Source: Hofstenia miamia
Taxonomy: Eukaryota; Xenacoelomorpha; Acoela
Reading direction: 5' to 3'
Assembly (NCBI GenBank): GCA_004352715.1
Contig: SCFE01000106.1
Location: 387,354 to 451,353, forward strand
Length of the DNA stretch: 64,000 nucleotides
Part shown: piece after piece, positions 35,501 through 47,644 of the stretch
Position numbering within the stretch: the first letter of the stretch is position 1
How the letters are laid out: every line of letters begins with the position of its first letter
Translations under genes and position numbers: made by a program
The notes under the pieces: model-generated
Database searches by the model: none
Seen by the model: the letters and a program-made list of their open reading frames with translations, nothing else
Told to the model about the DNA's origin: nothing

Positions 35501-38500
35501 CTAACATCGCAAATATTTTAAAAACGTATTAAGTAAGCTCATTTAACCTTTAGAAATATGAATATGTATTACATTTATATGTTACATTCTTTCTACGTCA
35601 TCAAAGACACAAAAATCTGTTTATACTACAGTTTCAATTATGTATATAAGAATATACCTAAGTTACAGAAAAACGCAATTGCTATGGTAGCTATAAACTC
35701 CGTTTAAAATTGATTCATTGCCAAATAATTGATGTTTGAAGGCTTTGTATCCAGTCTTTTATTCAAAAGAATATTTCCAAAGCTATCTCGAAAAAGATAA
35801 TTAAAATACCTTAATTTTCAAATATTATTTCAGAAATAGTGCATACTAGACTTTTAGAGGTTTGTCATATTTTTTTTTAAAATTTTCTTATATAGTAATG
35901 ACAAGGCTAATGATGTGCAAATTGTGTTCTGCATTTCTGTTTTTAAACGTTGCTTACACAGATTCTGTTATGCATAAGATCTGGTTTGCAGACTAGGACT
36001 GGCCAGAGCGCAAGATCAAAACGTCTATAAAATATAAGAAAAGCTTATACTGTTTGAACTGAAGACTGAATCACTATCATTTCGTATAAATTTGTTGGCA
36101 GGCGTTTGTACAAAAATCATATTCAATATTTTGGAAAATGAGCATCATAGTGTTTTAAATTATTTGTAACAAAGTATTCCATTATAAAATTACATGAAAT
36201 ATTTCCTTCTGCCAAAAGTTTTTATCACGCGATGGCTTATGAAAATAGATTCTGTGTGCTATCTTAACAGATTGCATAAAAAATATTTATAATGATTGCG
36301 TTAAATGGACCTGCATTTTTATGCCATTTCGAAATCGTTCTGTAAGGCAAAGCAATGGGAACTATAGCGTTACTTTTTTCAAAAGAAATATTTGATACAG
36401 ATTTTGGGGAATTTGCGTTTTATTCGCCCATGTATTTTGTTGTGATCAACTTTGGAAAAACCAGAGCGGATGAGATAATAAATATTGTTCGTGTAATAGC
36501 ATAGATATGGGAAAGAAAAGTCCATGCCTAAACTTTACAAATGGATTTGTACCAACACTTGACTTATTCATGATTTTTAGCAACATGAACTTGTGAAGAT
36601 GAAATTTAACAACTCACTGAGTTATTCAATAGCTTAGACCTAGATTCATAACCTAATAAAATTATTACTACATTTGTAATTAACCTAATAATTTTAGTGT
36701 TTGATCAAGGTTGGGGTCAGTTTAGTCAGTGGATCCCATTAAAGTTTCATATTTATACAACAAATCTAATCGCACCTAAGTTTCTGGAACAGCTTCAAAA
36801 ACAAGGGTACCAATGTCGTGGATGCGGTGACATTCAAAACAACGACATTGTTCGAAAATGGAGATACTGTAACTATACTACTACATATTTCTGTGTCGCA
36901 TGTCACTCAAAAGAAGAAATGCCTTTGCCAAGTAAGATTTCACCATCAATATTTCGTCAATTGTCTCTCTCAAATATATAGCATTATCAATGCTGGTAGA
37001 ATTCTAGTTTTTAATGAGACGTTTCTTGCCAGTTTTCACAACACTTTGTTAATGCATTTTTATGTTAGTCCAAGGTCTACCTTAATCACTGATTGGAGCT
37101 TTGCTGAAAAATAAACGACAATAAAGCAATAAATGCAGTTAAAGCAAAGATTTGTTGCAAAATTGAATCCAGGTATTCGATACAAAGAACTTAACACATT
37201 TCTTCTACTTCTGAAGCCTTATTACCACTATTGCATTTACTTTGAAAACAGCTGAAAATTAACGCGCTATTGAATAGTTAACTTTTCTATTAATGCTCAT
37301 TTCGATGTATAAAGCTTAAATAATGTGTATTTCTTAAACAGAACGTCTGTTATCTGCAGTTTGAATGTAAGACAAATGATTGATTTTAAGAAATTGCAAT
37401 TTTTTGTTATTTTTAATGGGGTCATTTTTTAATATAACTTTTACAGAATATCAAACTGTGCAACTTATTTCAATAAATAATTGGCATTGATTTCTTAAGA
37501 CAAGTTCTTACATCAAATAATGGAATGGGAGTAATGTGTTTTGATGGCCTCATTTTAGTAATCTCTAAAGCAAATCGCAGTTTTCAATAGGCTTCGATTA
37601 GCCGTTGTTAACAATTTAAGTAGAAATTAAGTCAACTTGTTCATTCCTCTGAATTCAAAAATTGTGTACAATTACGTTAATTGTTATTTACACCCCACTT
37701 TTTCTAAGTTTCAAATTCTGAAAAGGATTACCTAAAGTTGCAGAAAGTTAAAGAAAATAACTATTCTGAGTTACTAATTCAATATATTATATTTAATTGT
37801 TTCTTCTTCCAATCAATTCTCAAAAAAGTTTATTTTTAGTGCTTACAATAAATTGGAATTGAAAATAATTGTAGTTTTAATGTTCATTGTGTATACATTT
37901 TGTAAGCATTGGATTTTTTCTTTTAAAAAAAATAACGAGTTCATTTGAGATGCTACTAAAAAGCATGGGAATTTATACAATTTTCTACTTAGGTCATATT
38001 CTGCATCAATGGGACTTCAGGCCATTTCAAGTGTCCATTTGGGCAAAGGATCTTTTAATAAAGCTTGAAACTCAGGCTGTATTCGACATATCGATGGAAA
38101 ATTCGTTGCTATACAAGAAAGTAGGTTCCTTAGCAAAAACGCGAATGCTCAGAAACCATTTGAAGGAACTACAATCCTTTTCTCAAGATTGCCAAGAGGC
38201 CAACAACATTCTAGTCAATTTGGGTATAGAACCTCATATATATAGGTAAATATATTGCTATGTTTAACCAATGAAGAAGCCAGGTTTTTCTTTGAATGCA
38301 GTCAAGTAGGAAAGCAAACAAAATATTTTCTCAAAGGTCAATGTACAATCATATAGTTTTAGTCAATGTGCATTATTGAAGTTCATCAAATTGATATGAG
38401 AGTGGCTCAAAGTATCATAAATTGTAGGGAAGAGAGGCTTTAGCCCTAGCCCCTTGACTGCGTATTTAGGTTGAACTAATTATTACTGACTTGATATTTG

Positions 38501-41500
38501 ATGAACAACATATCTATTTCGTTGCGATAACAAAGCAATTTGCCTTAGTTTCAAGTTTCCTTGGATTTATTCGAATTCTAGTTGGTAGAATTTATAAAGC
38601 AAATGATTCCACCTATCCTCACTCGAATATGTTGCGATTATATATATATATATATATATATATATNNNNNNNNNNNNNNNNNNNNNNNNNNNNNNNNNNN
38701 NNNNNNNNNNNNNNNNNNNNNNNNNNNNNNNNNNNNNNNNNNNNNNNNNNNNNNNNNNNNNNNNNNNNNNNNNNNNNNNNNNNNNNNNNNNNNNNNNNNN
38801 NNNNNNNNNNNNNNNNNNNNNNNNNNNNNNNNNNNNNNNNNNNNNNNNNNNNNNNNNNNNNNNNNNNNNNNNNNNNNNNNNNNNNNNNNNNNNNNNNNNN
38901 NNNNNNNNNNNNNNNNNNNNNNNNNNNNNNNNTATATATATATATATATGAAATAAATCTAGGTTACCAAGGCCAGCAAATTGGTTAACATATGTTATTT
39001 TGTCAAGCTCAACCGAAGGGAACAATTCCTGTATATCTTTGTATTTTTGAAAAATGTTCGTCTCATTGAAAGGTTTTGCTTTATTGTAGTGGTGGAAAGA
39101 ATTAGAGGATAAGTAACATGACAGAATAAACGTTTTGGTGGTTTCTAGGAGTAAGTTGGTAAATAACGATCAAGTTAAAGGATTTCAAAGAAAACCGCGC
39201 AGTAGCGTTTGCCTGAGAATACGAGAGACGAAAGTGATCAGTGAAAATACTTCTGCAGATATTAAATATTTCTTCAAATTTAGCCAATATACAGTATATC
39301 TGGCATGTAGAACCAGTCGTGGGTGAATCATTAGACGGGCGGCGGGGTCGGAAATTTCCTCAACAGCATGGCCTAGGAGGATCATTAGGCAGTATTTTGC
39401 AATGTAAGTGAAAGAGGAGACACTCTCCTAAACGATTGTGTTTTCAGATTTTTGATATCATTATTAATACGGAAATTATGAGCATTTAAATTTTTTTAGG
39501 AACCATTGTAGGTATTTACAATTTTCCTGAGTTTTTAGGTTAAATAAAAAATTGTAACTAAAAAATGCTTGGTGGCAGTCTTTGAACTAGATTTTAAAAT
39601 TTCAAAAAAGCTAAAGTTAGAACCAAAACCTTCATAAAACAATTTTTAGTGATTATACATTCGCTTGAATGAAATAAATTTAAATTTCTTTGAGAAAAAA
39701 TGGGAAAAAATCCTCAATGTTCGGTAAAGAAGTATCAAAGTATTATATTTTGCTGAAAACTCTTTTATAATGTGATTCTTTCGGATCTTAAAGAAAAATA
39801 TATCTGTTTTAGTTCATAAGTTAAGAGCTCTTTCTTTTTTAAATTTTCATGTGTTGTAATAGATTATATATTTCACACTTTCTTTTGGATTTTATTGTGG
39901 ATCAACAACTGGCAAATCTAGAAAGCAAAATACTGAATTTATAATCACAAATTGAAATTAACAAAATCCCTCTAAGTGTAAAATATTTTTTTGATTATGT
40001 AGGAAAGAAAAAACTATGGATACTGTACAAAATAATGGAAGCAGCTAATGAATCTCACCACAACTCACATAGTATTTTGGGCATAAATTGTCTAGCATTC
40101 TAGACCATCAAAGCATCTCCCAGAAACCACAAAAAATCACTGCTATGCGTAAGTTAGTTTTAGATGGCATCGTAGCCAGATTTTGTAATTTCAAAATCCG
40201 GAGTTATACCACACCTTTTTTAGGGCATTTTTTTGCGATTAATCACTCTTACGAAAAAATGTAAGAAATTTAATGACCTAAAAATTGAATAAAATAGGCC
40301 CAAAAATTAGTTAAAAATTATTAAAATATTATATTTAGCCAGAAGCATGTACTTTATCAATGTGGTAGAAGCTTAGAATCGCTAAGTGATCCCTAATCCC
40401 TAAAATAGCATAGAAGAAAAAGGGCTAGATATAATTTTTCGGGAGTTTTTGATTCGAACATGTCTCCAAAGCGCAAACATTCTTACAATCCGAAATAATG
40501 CTTTTATGGTGAATTCTCCAATTCATCTCAAATTTATTTTTTTAAAGAATTTAAAAAATTTGAGATTTTCCCTTTTAAAATAAAAAAGTTAGCGCTTTTT
40601 AAGACAAAGTTACGCTACACTTTCTACTAAAATGCGAGTGTATATACCAGTGGTGTAGTGGGAGAGGCTGAGCCCCCTTGTTAAAAATTATTTGGCGTGT
40701 AGCACCCAAAGTATGTAAGGATCAAACGCTAAATTCAATTGTTAAATTCATATAAATATCAATAAATTTTCCTATTTTAAGGCAAGCCTGTAGGTAAAAT
40801 TAACACTCACAAAATGGATCAGGAATTTCAACTTTCCTTAACTTTAAACAGACTGATGTAGGCTTAAAAGGATCAACCATTTATCAACATTTTCAAACAA
40901 TTTTCTCGAAATCTATTTGGAAATTTGTAGTAGCAGTAGTACTAAATAGATTTATTCAATAAAAATATATAAATAAAAATTATGCAAACTCACTATTTAT
41001 TTAAATCGTGAGATATTGACACAATTACTAGTGTGAACGTGGTTGAAAAATTGAACCTTTTTCCTTTTTTTCTTTGAAAATTATGTTTTTCGAAAAAATC
41101 TCTCAATACTTAATGTGCAGGTGTCAGAACCTCTAATGCAATGAGCAAATACTTTAACTGTTTCTGTTTATGTAGATGAGGTGACACTTTTCAATTTTGT
41201 AGTGCTTTTAAATTTTTGAGGCTTTTTTAATTTCGTGAGATATAAGGAGCTATTATAAATTGAGAAAAAATTATTGGGCTGCTTAAGATTGATAATGACA
41301 CTAAAATTTTGTCCTATATTTTAATGCTAAGCCAAGAAGTGGAGGATATCATGTAGTTTCAAAGTTTCGAGCAGCAAATGATATTTTCGAGCAAGTATTT
41401 CCTAATAAAATCACATGAAGTACATGTTAACTGTATATGCGGTAATCTCCTGTATTTCACAACTAATGATTCGCAACAAATTGTGCAATCAATATAACAT

Positions 41501-43651
41501 ACTTCAAACCAAAAGACCTCATTAAAATCAAGTGCGCCTGCCCTTTCTTTCATTGAAATCTTTATGGAAATAGCTGATATTGATTCAAAATTCATCCATT
41601 CCTGATTTGTAATGCTCCCAAAATTTAGATAATTTTAAGTAGTGTCATATTGGCAAAGTATGTCAACAAATTTTTAAATAATTTCATTTTTACGATCTGT
41701 TATTGTTCTTAGCTTTATTCTCTAGGGTTACCTAATCCCCCATTAGCAGTTTATCACACAAAGTCCCTTGGCTTTAGATGTCTTAGCAAGTAAACATTAA
41801 GTTGATAAATGCATGGAAGATGTACAAAGGATAAGGCCAAGGCATGGCAAGCCAAATAACAATTGGTGAGAATCAAACTTATACTATGCCACATAAAAAA
41901 TTCATTAACATTTGAAAAAATCAGTTTGAATTTTGAAAAATTAGTGCATTATATGCACTTATAATTAATTCTTCAAAAAATTGTGTTTAATGAAAATACG
42001 CCTTTTGGAAGAGCTAAACAATTTGTGCCACAACTTGCTGCAGATGAGCAATAGCAATGATTTATTGCTATGAAAAAAGTGATGAAAAATAAAATTTGCA
42101 TTTTGAAATTTTACATTGGTATCTTTTTGATTTTTCAAAACTCTATTGAAATTTTCAGTGAGTAAATTTTTGTAAGTTTCTAACAACTGAAACATTGAAG
42201 ACATTTTTTGTCAATGACTATAAAATGGTCCCAAAATAAGCTAAATCGCCAAAACGTTAAATGTCAGGCTAAAGGTTTGGTAGCCATAGCCAGGTTTGCT
42301 ATAGAGTTTTCAACATATGAAAATCTCTGCTCACACATGCTTAATATCCATCTCACAAATGCTAACAATAACACAGTGAAAAATTTTCACAATACTTTTA
42401 TAAGATTAGCATAATTGCAATTTACAGAAACAAAAATGTTTTGGTAACTAGCCCACATGCTGAATGGTTTACCTTTGTAAGAGCCCCTTGTTAAAAGTTA
42501 GCACCACACCACTGATATATACCTTTAATATTTCAACTCTTCACTCTTCAATAACCATGTTTAATTCATGCTAAAAATTGATGTTGGCAAAAAAATTGGA
42601 ATTCGTTTTGGTACTCTCTAAACATGACACATTATTTGTAATCTTAACAGTCTCTCCTCATTTGTTTGTCTCGGTAAACCAAATGGGAAATATAAATTTT
42701 AGCCTTGTGCAATTTTCGAGTAGGTTTGATTAAATGCCTCATTATTGTTCAACCGAGTGTTTTAAGTACAGGAAAAGAGCAGAATCTGATACGAGATTTC
42801 AACACAACTTAGCATCATTTTCAAAGCGAATTCACAGGTTTAAATTATATTAAAAATTTTTCTCTTAAATTGTCTGAAAAGGAACATTGATGAGGTTTTA
42901 CAGCAATCACTGTCAAAGAATGATTTTCTTTCTAGAGTATCAAAACATTATTGAATGGGTGAATTTGTTATTGACACGATTAGTCGTATTGTATTGCAGA
43001 TGAGATTCTCATTTGTCAAGAATCACTTAAATTTCTCATAATGGTTTCACAACTTAAACTCTTTAGTAATGTTGACGTTTATAACCTTCAGAATTTAAAA
43101 GATGTTAAATCGGGATCACTCCAAAAATTGCTCAACAATGCTAAACGGACATTGCGCTTGCATATAAAAGTTGAGTGCAAAAATTGTCAAGCCCTGGGAC
43201 GAGTATGTCTTGTCTGTCAAGTCAATCGACCGAAAGATTTGCTGTATACATTTGATGAATCTACAATCGTAAGTTTAATCTGTTGTAGATTAATGCTACA
43301 AACATTTGAATTTATTAGACCTAAACAAAACATTCATATGTAGACAACTATGTAAATGTAATTTCCATGGATCAAAATGCATTCTCAATCATATCATTTT
43401 TAGATCTGTTATTTAAAAAGCATGCTTTCCATAATAAATGATATATTCATCCATTTTAACATTTAATATCATAATGTTCAAATTTCGCCTAATGAATTTG
43501 TTGGATAATAAGATAAAAATAAAAATTAAAACCCACTATTTTTAAGTTCAATGTTTAGTGCTGTAACAATTGTGGAAGCTGCTATCATAAGAAGTGCTTC
43601 AATCGGATTAAAAAGAGTTGTATGTATTGTAAAAACTGTAGCTATGCATGA
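32011..43651 (+). CDS. RUBCN: Rubicon/Pacer-like protein with RH (Rubicon homology) zinc domain, no RUN domain seen
   Basis: Six exons join in phase to 515 codons and a stop. Exon 1 (166 codons) has a CLTC...CKKC zinc-like pair and no known fold. Exon 2 contains LALNLLQQFEKSSLPQLDEL followed by EW, closely like the Rubicon segment just before the RH domain. Exons 3-6 carry the RH domain: YQCRGCG, RYCNY, YFCVACHSKEE, then HILHQWDFRPFQVSIWAKDL, SLLYKKVGSLAKTRMLRNHL, DVYNLQNLKDVKSGSLQKLL, CKNC ... CLVC, and the Cys/His-rich end CCNNCGSCYHKKCF ... CMYCKNC. RH proteins bind Rab7 and control autophagosome and endosome maturation; this role is inferred from the family. The start is ATG 32011, with G at -3 and +4. 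ATG 31942 is in frame too, with a stop at 31930. No AG acceptor lies between about 31842 and 32014. Introns hold hAT, LINE and Tc1 debris, but the exons show no lesion. Confidence 0.88.
32602..32932. mobile_element. Probable hAT MITE carrying a LINE fragment, in Rubicon-like intron 1
   Basis: Ends CAGGCGCGCAAttag (left) and CAGGGGCGCAAccaag (right, reverse complement) are similar terminal inverted repeats of hAT type. AT-rich 8-bp flanks ttattaat and ttaataaa match 6 of 8. Most of the interior (32697-32907) is a LINE piece. One n lies at 32908. Confidence 0.5.
32697..32907 (-). pseudogene. Antisense fragment of the R2/NeSL-type LINE
   Basis: The minus-strand reading corresponds to the RT C-terminal part at about 11996-12200 (KIKEVK-stop-GYKYLGVI, RTDH, KSALNGQNSIKAF, NTWAIPVLRYSA), with a stop and a frameshift. 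It is cut on one side by the n at 32908. Confidence 0.85.
33289..33556 (+). CDS. RUBCN: Rubicon-like exon 2
   Basis: Acceptor tgctttgatag|TTT, donor TCAA|gtaaga. Reads FYEIRKKLYSAGDEDDLLSS ... and the conserved LALNLLQQFEKSSLP...LEW block. Confidence 0.85.
34660..34800 (+). pseudogene. Tc1-like transposase scrap
   Basis: RIFQQNGASGDTALLIKDS then, after stops, LNLLLTSKI/QSPPDLKNIEYFEN resembles the Tc1 pattern FQQDNASCHTA ... WPxQSPDLNPIEN. It lies in a Rubicon-like intron. A Tc1-like end (gcaaaacttttgtctgcgaggg, near 35118) may mark its 3' limit. Confidence 0.6.
36698..36931 (+). CDS. RUBCN: Rubicon-like exon 3 (first RH zinc cluster)
   Basis: Acceptor aataattttag|TG, donor GCCAA... i.e. 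CCAA|gtaaga. Contains YQCRGCGDIQ and YFCVACHSKEEMPLP. The split codon A|GT gives Ser, restoring the family motif P-S-x-I-L. Confidence 0.92.
37993..38245 (+). CDS. RUBCN: Rubicon-like exon 4 (RH helical core)
   Basis: Acceptor ttctacttag|GT, donor TATAG|gtaaat. Contains the WDF...VS...LL motif and LLYKKVGSLAKTRMLRNHLK. Confidence 0.92.
38637..38949. repeat. (TA)n microsatellite interrupted by 267 N
   Basis: TA runs border the gap 38666-38932 on both sides. The gap is most likely a collapsed or unsequenced TA expansion in a Rubicon-like intron. Confidence 0.95.
40648..42514. mobile_element. hAT element, 1.87 kb, decayed, in Rubicon-like intron
   Basis: Inverted ends CAGTGGTGTAGTG and CAGTGGTGTGGTG (complement), both followed by related inner blocks containing a run of C and cttgttaaaa. 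Flanks gtatatac (40640-40647) and atatatac (42515-42522) match 7 of 8 as a hAT-type duplication. The size suits a once-autonomous or internally deleted copy. Only short frames remain and none is recognisable as transposase. Confidence 0.8.
43067..43268 (+). CDS. RUBCN: Rubicon-like exon 5
   Basis: Acceptor aaactctttag|T completes Ser and gives SNVDVYNLQNLKDVKSGSLQ. The open frame extends 5' of this point but would break phase with exon 4. Donor ACAATC|gtaagt. Confidence 0.9.
43559..43651 (+). CDS. RUBCN: Rubicon-like exon 6 (last zinc cluster and stop)
   Basis: Acceptor tcaatgtttag|TGC; 30 codons CCNNCGSCYHKKCFNRIKKS ... CMYCKNCSYA and TGA. Seven Cys and one His fit the RH C-terminal zinc site, shorter than the vertebrate tail. 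Confidence 0.9.
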   Translation, partial: CCNNCGSCYHKKCFNRIKKSCMYCKNCSYA

Positions 43652-45843
43652 TTTTTGTAAATTGATTCTTGGAATTTAATGCAATTAAGAAATGTTTTTC
43701 TCGTTTTAGTTAGTGGATTGGCCGTGTTCATTTTAACCTCCTGGGGCTTGAGATCCAAATAATTTATTTTATTTATTCAGTCAGCCTTAGTTGCCATTGA
43801 TGGAAAACATAAAACATGGCAGTTTGCAAACATTAGGAACTTTTTAGTTTCAAACTGAATTTTCTTGTATCAGATATGATACATTCAGCATGAAGTTGCA
43901 CTTTTAAGGAAATAAGGAAATTCAGAAAAAACATTCAATATTACAATACATGTAAAAATACAATTCATTCAAACAACAAAAATAAAAATTTTTTTGTATT
44001 TGTGGAAATCTCGAAAACAAAAAAATTCTTCTGGAATTTACTTCATGAAAATGTCAAGAGAAGTTTTCTCATTTTTGGTATTGTTGAATATTTCAGAGGA
44101 GCATTAGCGTGTTTGAAATTGATATGCATTATTGTGAATTCAAATACTGTCCTGCTAATTTTGCTTGCACTTCTTTGATTCTGGTCCATCACCTGCATTT
44201 TCAAAATCAAATAAGTCACTAATGCTATCTATTGCGTCATCAAAGTTTATGGTATTCGGAGAATAAAAGTGAAATCTCATGATTAGCAGAATCTTCTTAT
44301 AAAACAGCATCAGAGTCATCACCATTATTATTAGCAGCATAAAGAAAGTCAATTGTGTTAAGTTCACTAAGTCATTTTGAGGCATCAATTTCAAGAATAA
44401 AGGTACAATTCAAGCAGAAATGTATCATATATGATTCTGTAGTAACTTTTTCAATAGCGTCCATTAATTATGTTTTCCCAACCAATAAGATTACAGCATA
44501 TCAAACAGGAGAATTTTGAAACAGTATTTACTTATCACATTAGCGGCTGCCTTTGATCAATGGACAATAAAGTTGTAATTAGTTGTTGATAAAGTTGTAA
44601 TTAGTTGTTGCTCATCCAGAACTTCAGCATCCTGCTGATTTACCAGAGTCATGGTATAGGCACGCTGATTTTGGATTAAGACTATTGCTACATGACATTT
44701 AATTAGTACCTATGGAAATATAATATCACATTTAAGATGAAAAATAAGCAAGCCAATAAGCACAGGGCCACTTTATAAAATGTATCATATATAATTTTCT
44801 CTCTGAAGGTTAAGTGATTGATCGTTGAAAATGTGACAAAAATTTTAAATCAATATAAAACATATCTAAACAATGCAACTATATTACATATTTCGTAACA
44901 CTTATAACAGCAAACGTGCTTTTAGCAATATGTATATGCTTTATGCACAAATAGCTGTTTTATCTATTTCAAAAATCAGCGATTTTATTATCATTGATGC
45001 CTTGACACATGTTACAGCGTCAGCAATTTCCAATTGGTTAGGCTGGCTATTAGTCAATGACGGGATGATATTATCTTTGAGGAAACTCCAGATAGGTTCA
45101 GTGATATTTTGCGGGATACCGTATTCAGATGAGTAAGATCCTTAGAACGACTAGGCAAGAAATTTCTAAGATACGCTTACTTGGCAGCATGCTATTGCAT
45201 AGATTTATATATTTGGGTTTATAGAAAATATAGACAAAGATCGCTGATTGACCACGTGGTATTAGGTCGTCTCATCATGTTGCTACCATGTTGTTTCAAT
45301 GCCATCACATTGACGTCTCCTTGTTGTTGCATTGTTACTTTCAACCATTTTACACAAGCGCTTTAATTATTCGAACTATAATTGTAGACAGTTGACATGT
45401 TTTGATGTACAATAACAGGAACTTTCCGCAGTTTGCTTCTGGTCTTCCTAGTTGTTCTACGATAAGACAGGTTGGTGTGCTATATGTTTTTTATTATCTG
45501 CACAAATTTTGCTTCCCGATGGTTGAACTCGGGTGAATGGCTCCTCTTTAACTCGCATTCCCTTTCATTATCCAAGAGAATGTCCAGATTCATATAATCG
45601 TTGAATGAATACCATAGGTTGATGTTAACAATCGACAAAATCTGATGTTTTAATAGCAGGTTTTGATGTATTGGCGAAATTGATACTTACTCTTTAATAT
45701 TAGACTGAGCAAGCTGTACAACAAGTAACTCTCTTGAAGGCCATTTGTTATTCTTGTTTTTGTATCGTCGAAGAAGAATGCTCCAAAATAGCATTGCAAA
45801 AAAACAGTATTATTATATATGAGAGACACACTAAAATCATGCT
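43652..45843. other. Intergenic region after the Rubicon-like gene
   Basis: Contains a perfect 22-bp tandem duplication (44567-44588, 44589-44610). On the minus strand about 45000-45140 reads without stop as YGIPQNITEPIWSFLKDNII ... LEIADAVTCVKASMII, and 45500-45620 as MNLDILLDNERECELKRSHS. These look like ORF fragments of an unidentified mobile element. Confidence 0.4.
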
Positions 45844-45851
45844 CAGAATTG

Positions 45852-46624
45852 CAGTGGCGGATACAGAACTATTATTTAGAGGGGCCCAATCTAAGATAAA
45901 ATGCTAAGTACATAATTGGGTAATATGGGTGCTTAAAAAGCATTGAATTTTTATGCGTGAACTTCACCATCATTTGGTGACTCTAAAAATACAAATATAC
46001 TATTTGTGCAACTTCACAAGGCCCAACATATTTTTTATAAATTTCAATTATTTAATTGTAGTAACATTGACAGTGGGCAACTGTGTGAAATTGTATCAAA
46101 TTTTTCAACAAAATAGGATTATTTTTAGAAACAACGGTATTTTTGTGCAATATTTTTCACGAAAATATGCACTAAATTGAATACATTATGTATTTCAAAT
46201 TATGGCATTTCATTGTGCACACAAATGAGAAATTTTTGGTGCATTTTAATTGATATAGGATTAAGTAAGGTATAAAATGTTAACACAAAATTATGAATGC
46301 ATGACTACTCGTCAAATTTTGTTGAATATTTCGATAAAATTCAAGAAATTCAAAAAAACCAAAATGCAAAAATTTCGGTAAAATTAGTGTAATTTTAAAA
46401 TTACAAAAAAATATGGTGGGTTTTGAGAAATTACAGAAGTGGTTCATAATTTTTGGAGGAGGTGCATGTTGGTGAAGTCCGCCCATATTATTGAATTTGA
46501 ATACAAATATTTGATGCCCAGTATGGTGCACAAAAGAATTTCGTTTGTAATTTTTTGCACCATTTTAACAAACTATTCTTACTTTAGAGAGGGCCCCCTC
46601 ACCCCCCCTCTGTATCCGCCCCTG
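45852..46624. mobile_element. Non-autonomous hAT element (773 bp)
   Basis: Inverted ends CAGTGGCGGATACAGA and CAGGGGCGGATACAGA (complement), each followed inward by a ggggccc-type block. Flanks cagaattg (45844-45851) and caccattg (46625-46632) match 6 of 8. The interior is AT-rich without a coding frame. Confidence 0.8.
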
Positions 46625-46638
46625 CACCATTGCATAGT

Positions 46639-47638
46639 NNNNNNNNNNNNNNNNNNNNNNNNNNNNNNNNNNNNNNNNNNNNNNNNNNNNNNNNNNNNNN
46701 NNNNNNNNNNNNNNNNNNNNNNNNNNNNNNNNNNNNNNNNNNNNNNNNNNNNNNNNNNNNNNNNNNNNNNNNNNNNNNNNNNNNNNNNNNNNNNNNNNNN
46801 NNNNNNNNNNNNNNNNNNNNNNNNNNNNNNNNNNNNNNNNNNNNNNNNNNNNNNNNNNNNNNNNNNNNNNNNNNNNNNNNNNNNNNNNNNNNNNNNNNNN
46901 NNNNNNNNNNNNNNNNNNNNNNNNNNNNNNNNNNNNNNNNNNNNNNNNNNNNNNNNNNNNNNNNNNNNNNNNNNNNNNNNNNNNNNNNNNNNNNNNNNNN
47001 NNNNNNNNNNNNNNNNNNNNNNNNNNNNNNNNNNNNNNNNNNNNNNNNNNNNNNNNNNNNNNNNNNNNNNNNNNNNNNNNNNNNNNNNNNNNNNNNNNNN
47101 NNNNNNNNNNNNNNNNNNNNNNNNNNNNNNNNNNNNNNNNNNNNNNNNNNNNNNNNNNNNNNNNNNNNNNNNNNNNNNNNNNNNNNNNNNNNNNNNNNNN
47201 NNNNNNNNNNNNNNNNNNNNNNNNNNNNNNNNNNNNNNNNNNNNNNNNNNNNNNNNNNNNNNNNNNNNNNNNNNNNNNNNNNNNNNNNNNNNNNNNNNNN
47301 NNNNNNNNNNNNNNNNNNNNNNNNNNNNNNNNNNNNNNNNNNNNNNNNNNNNNNNNNNNNNNNNNNNNNNNNNNNNNNNNNNNNNNNNNNNNNNNNNNNN
47401 NNNNNNNNNNNNNNNNNNNNNNNNNNNNNNNNNNNNNNNNNNNNNNNNNNNNNNNNNNNNNNNNNNNNNNNNNNNNNNNNNNNNNNNNNNNNNNNNNNNN
47501 NNNNNNNNNNNNNNNNNNNNNNNNNNNNNNNNNNNNNNNNNNNNNNNNNNNNNNNNNNNNNNNNNNNNNNNNNNNNNNNNNNNNNNNNNNNNNNNNNNNN
47601 NNNNNNNNNNNNNNNNNNNNNNNNNNNNNNNNNNNNNN
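46639..47638. other. Scaffold gap, exactly 1000 N
   Basis: The round size suggests a scaffolding gap of unknown true length. Sequence on its two sides may not be contiguous. A further n is at 47644. Confidence 0.99.
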
Positions 47639-47644
47639 AGGCAN

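Noticed and set aside
43021-43066. In-frame 5' extension of Rubicon-like exon 5 (MVSQLKLF...)
   Set aside because: It breaks phase with exon 4, whereas the acceptor at 43065-43066 restores both phase and family alignment.
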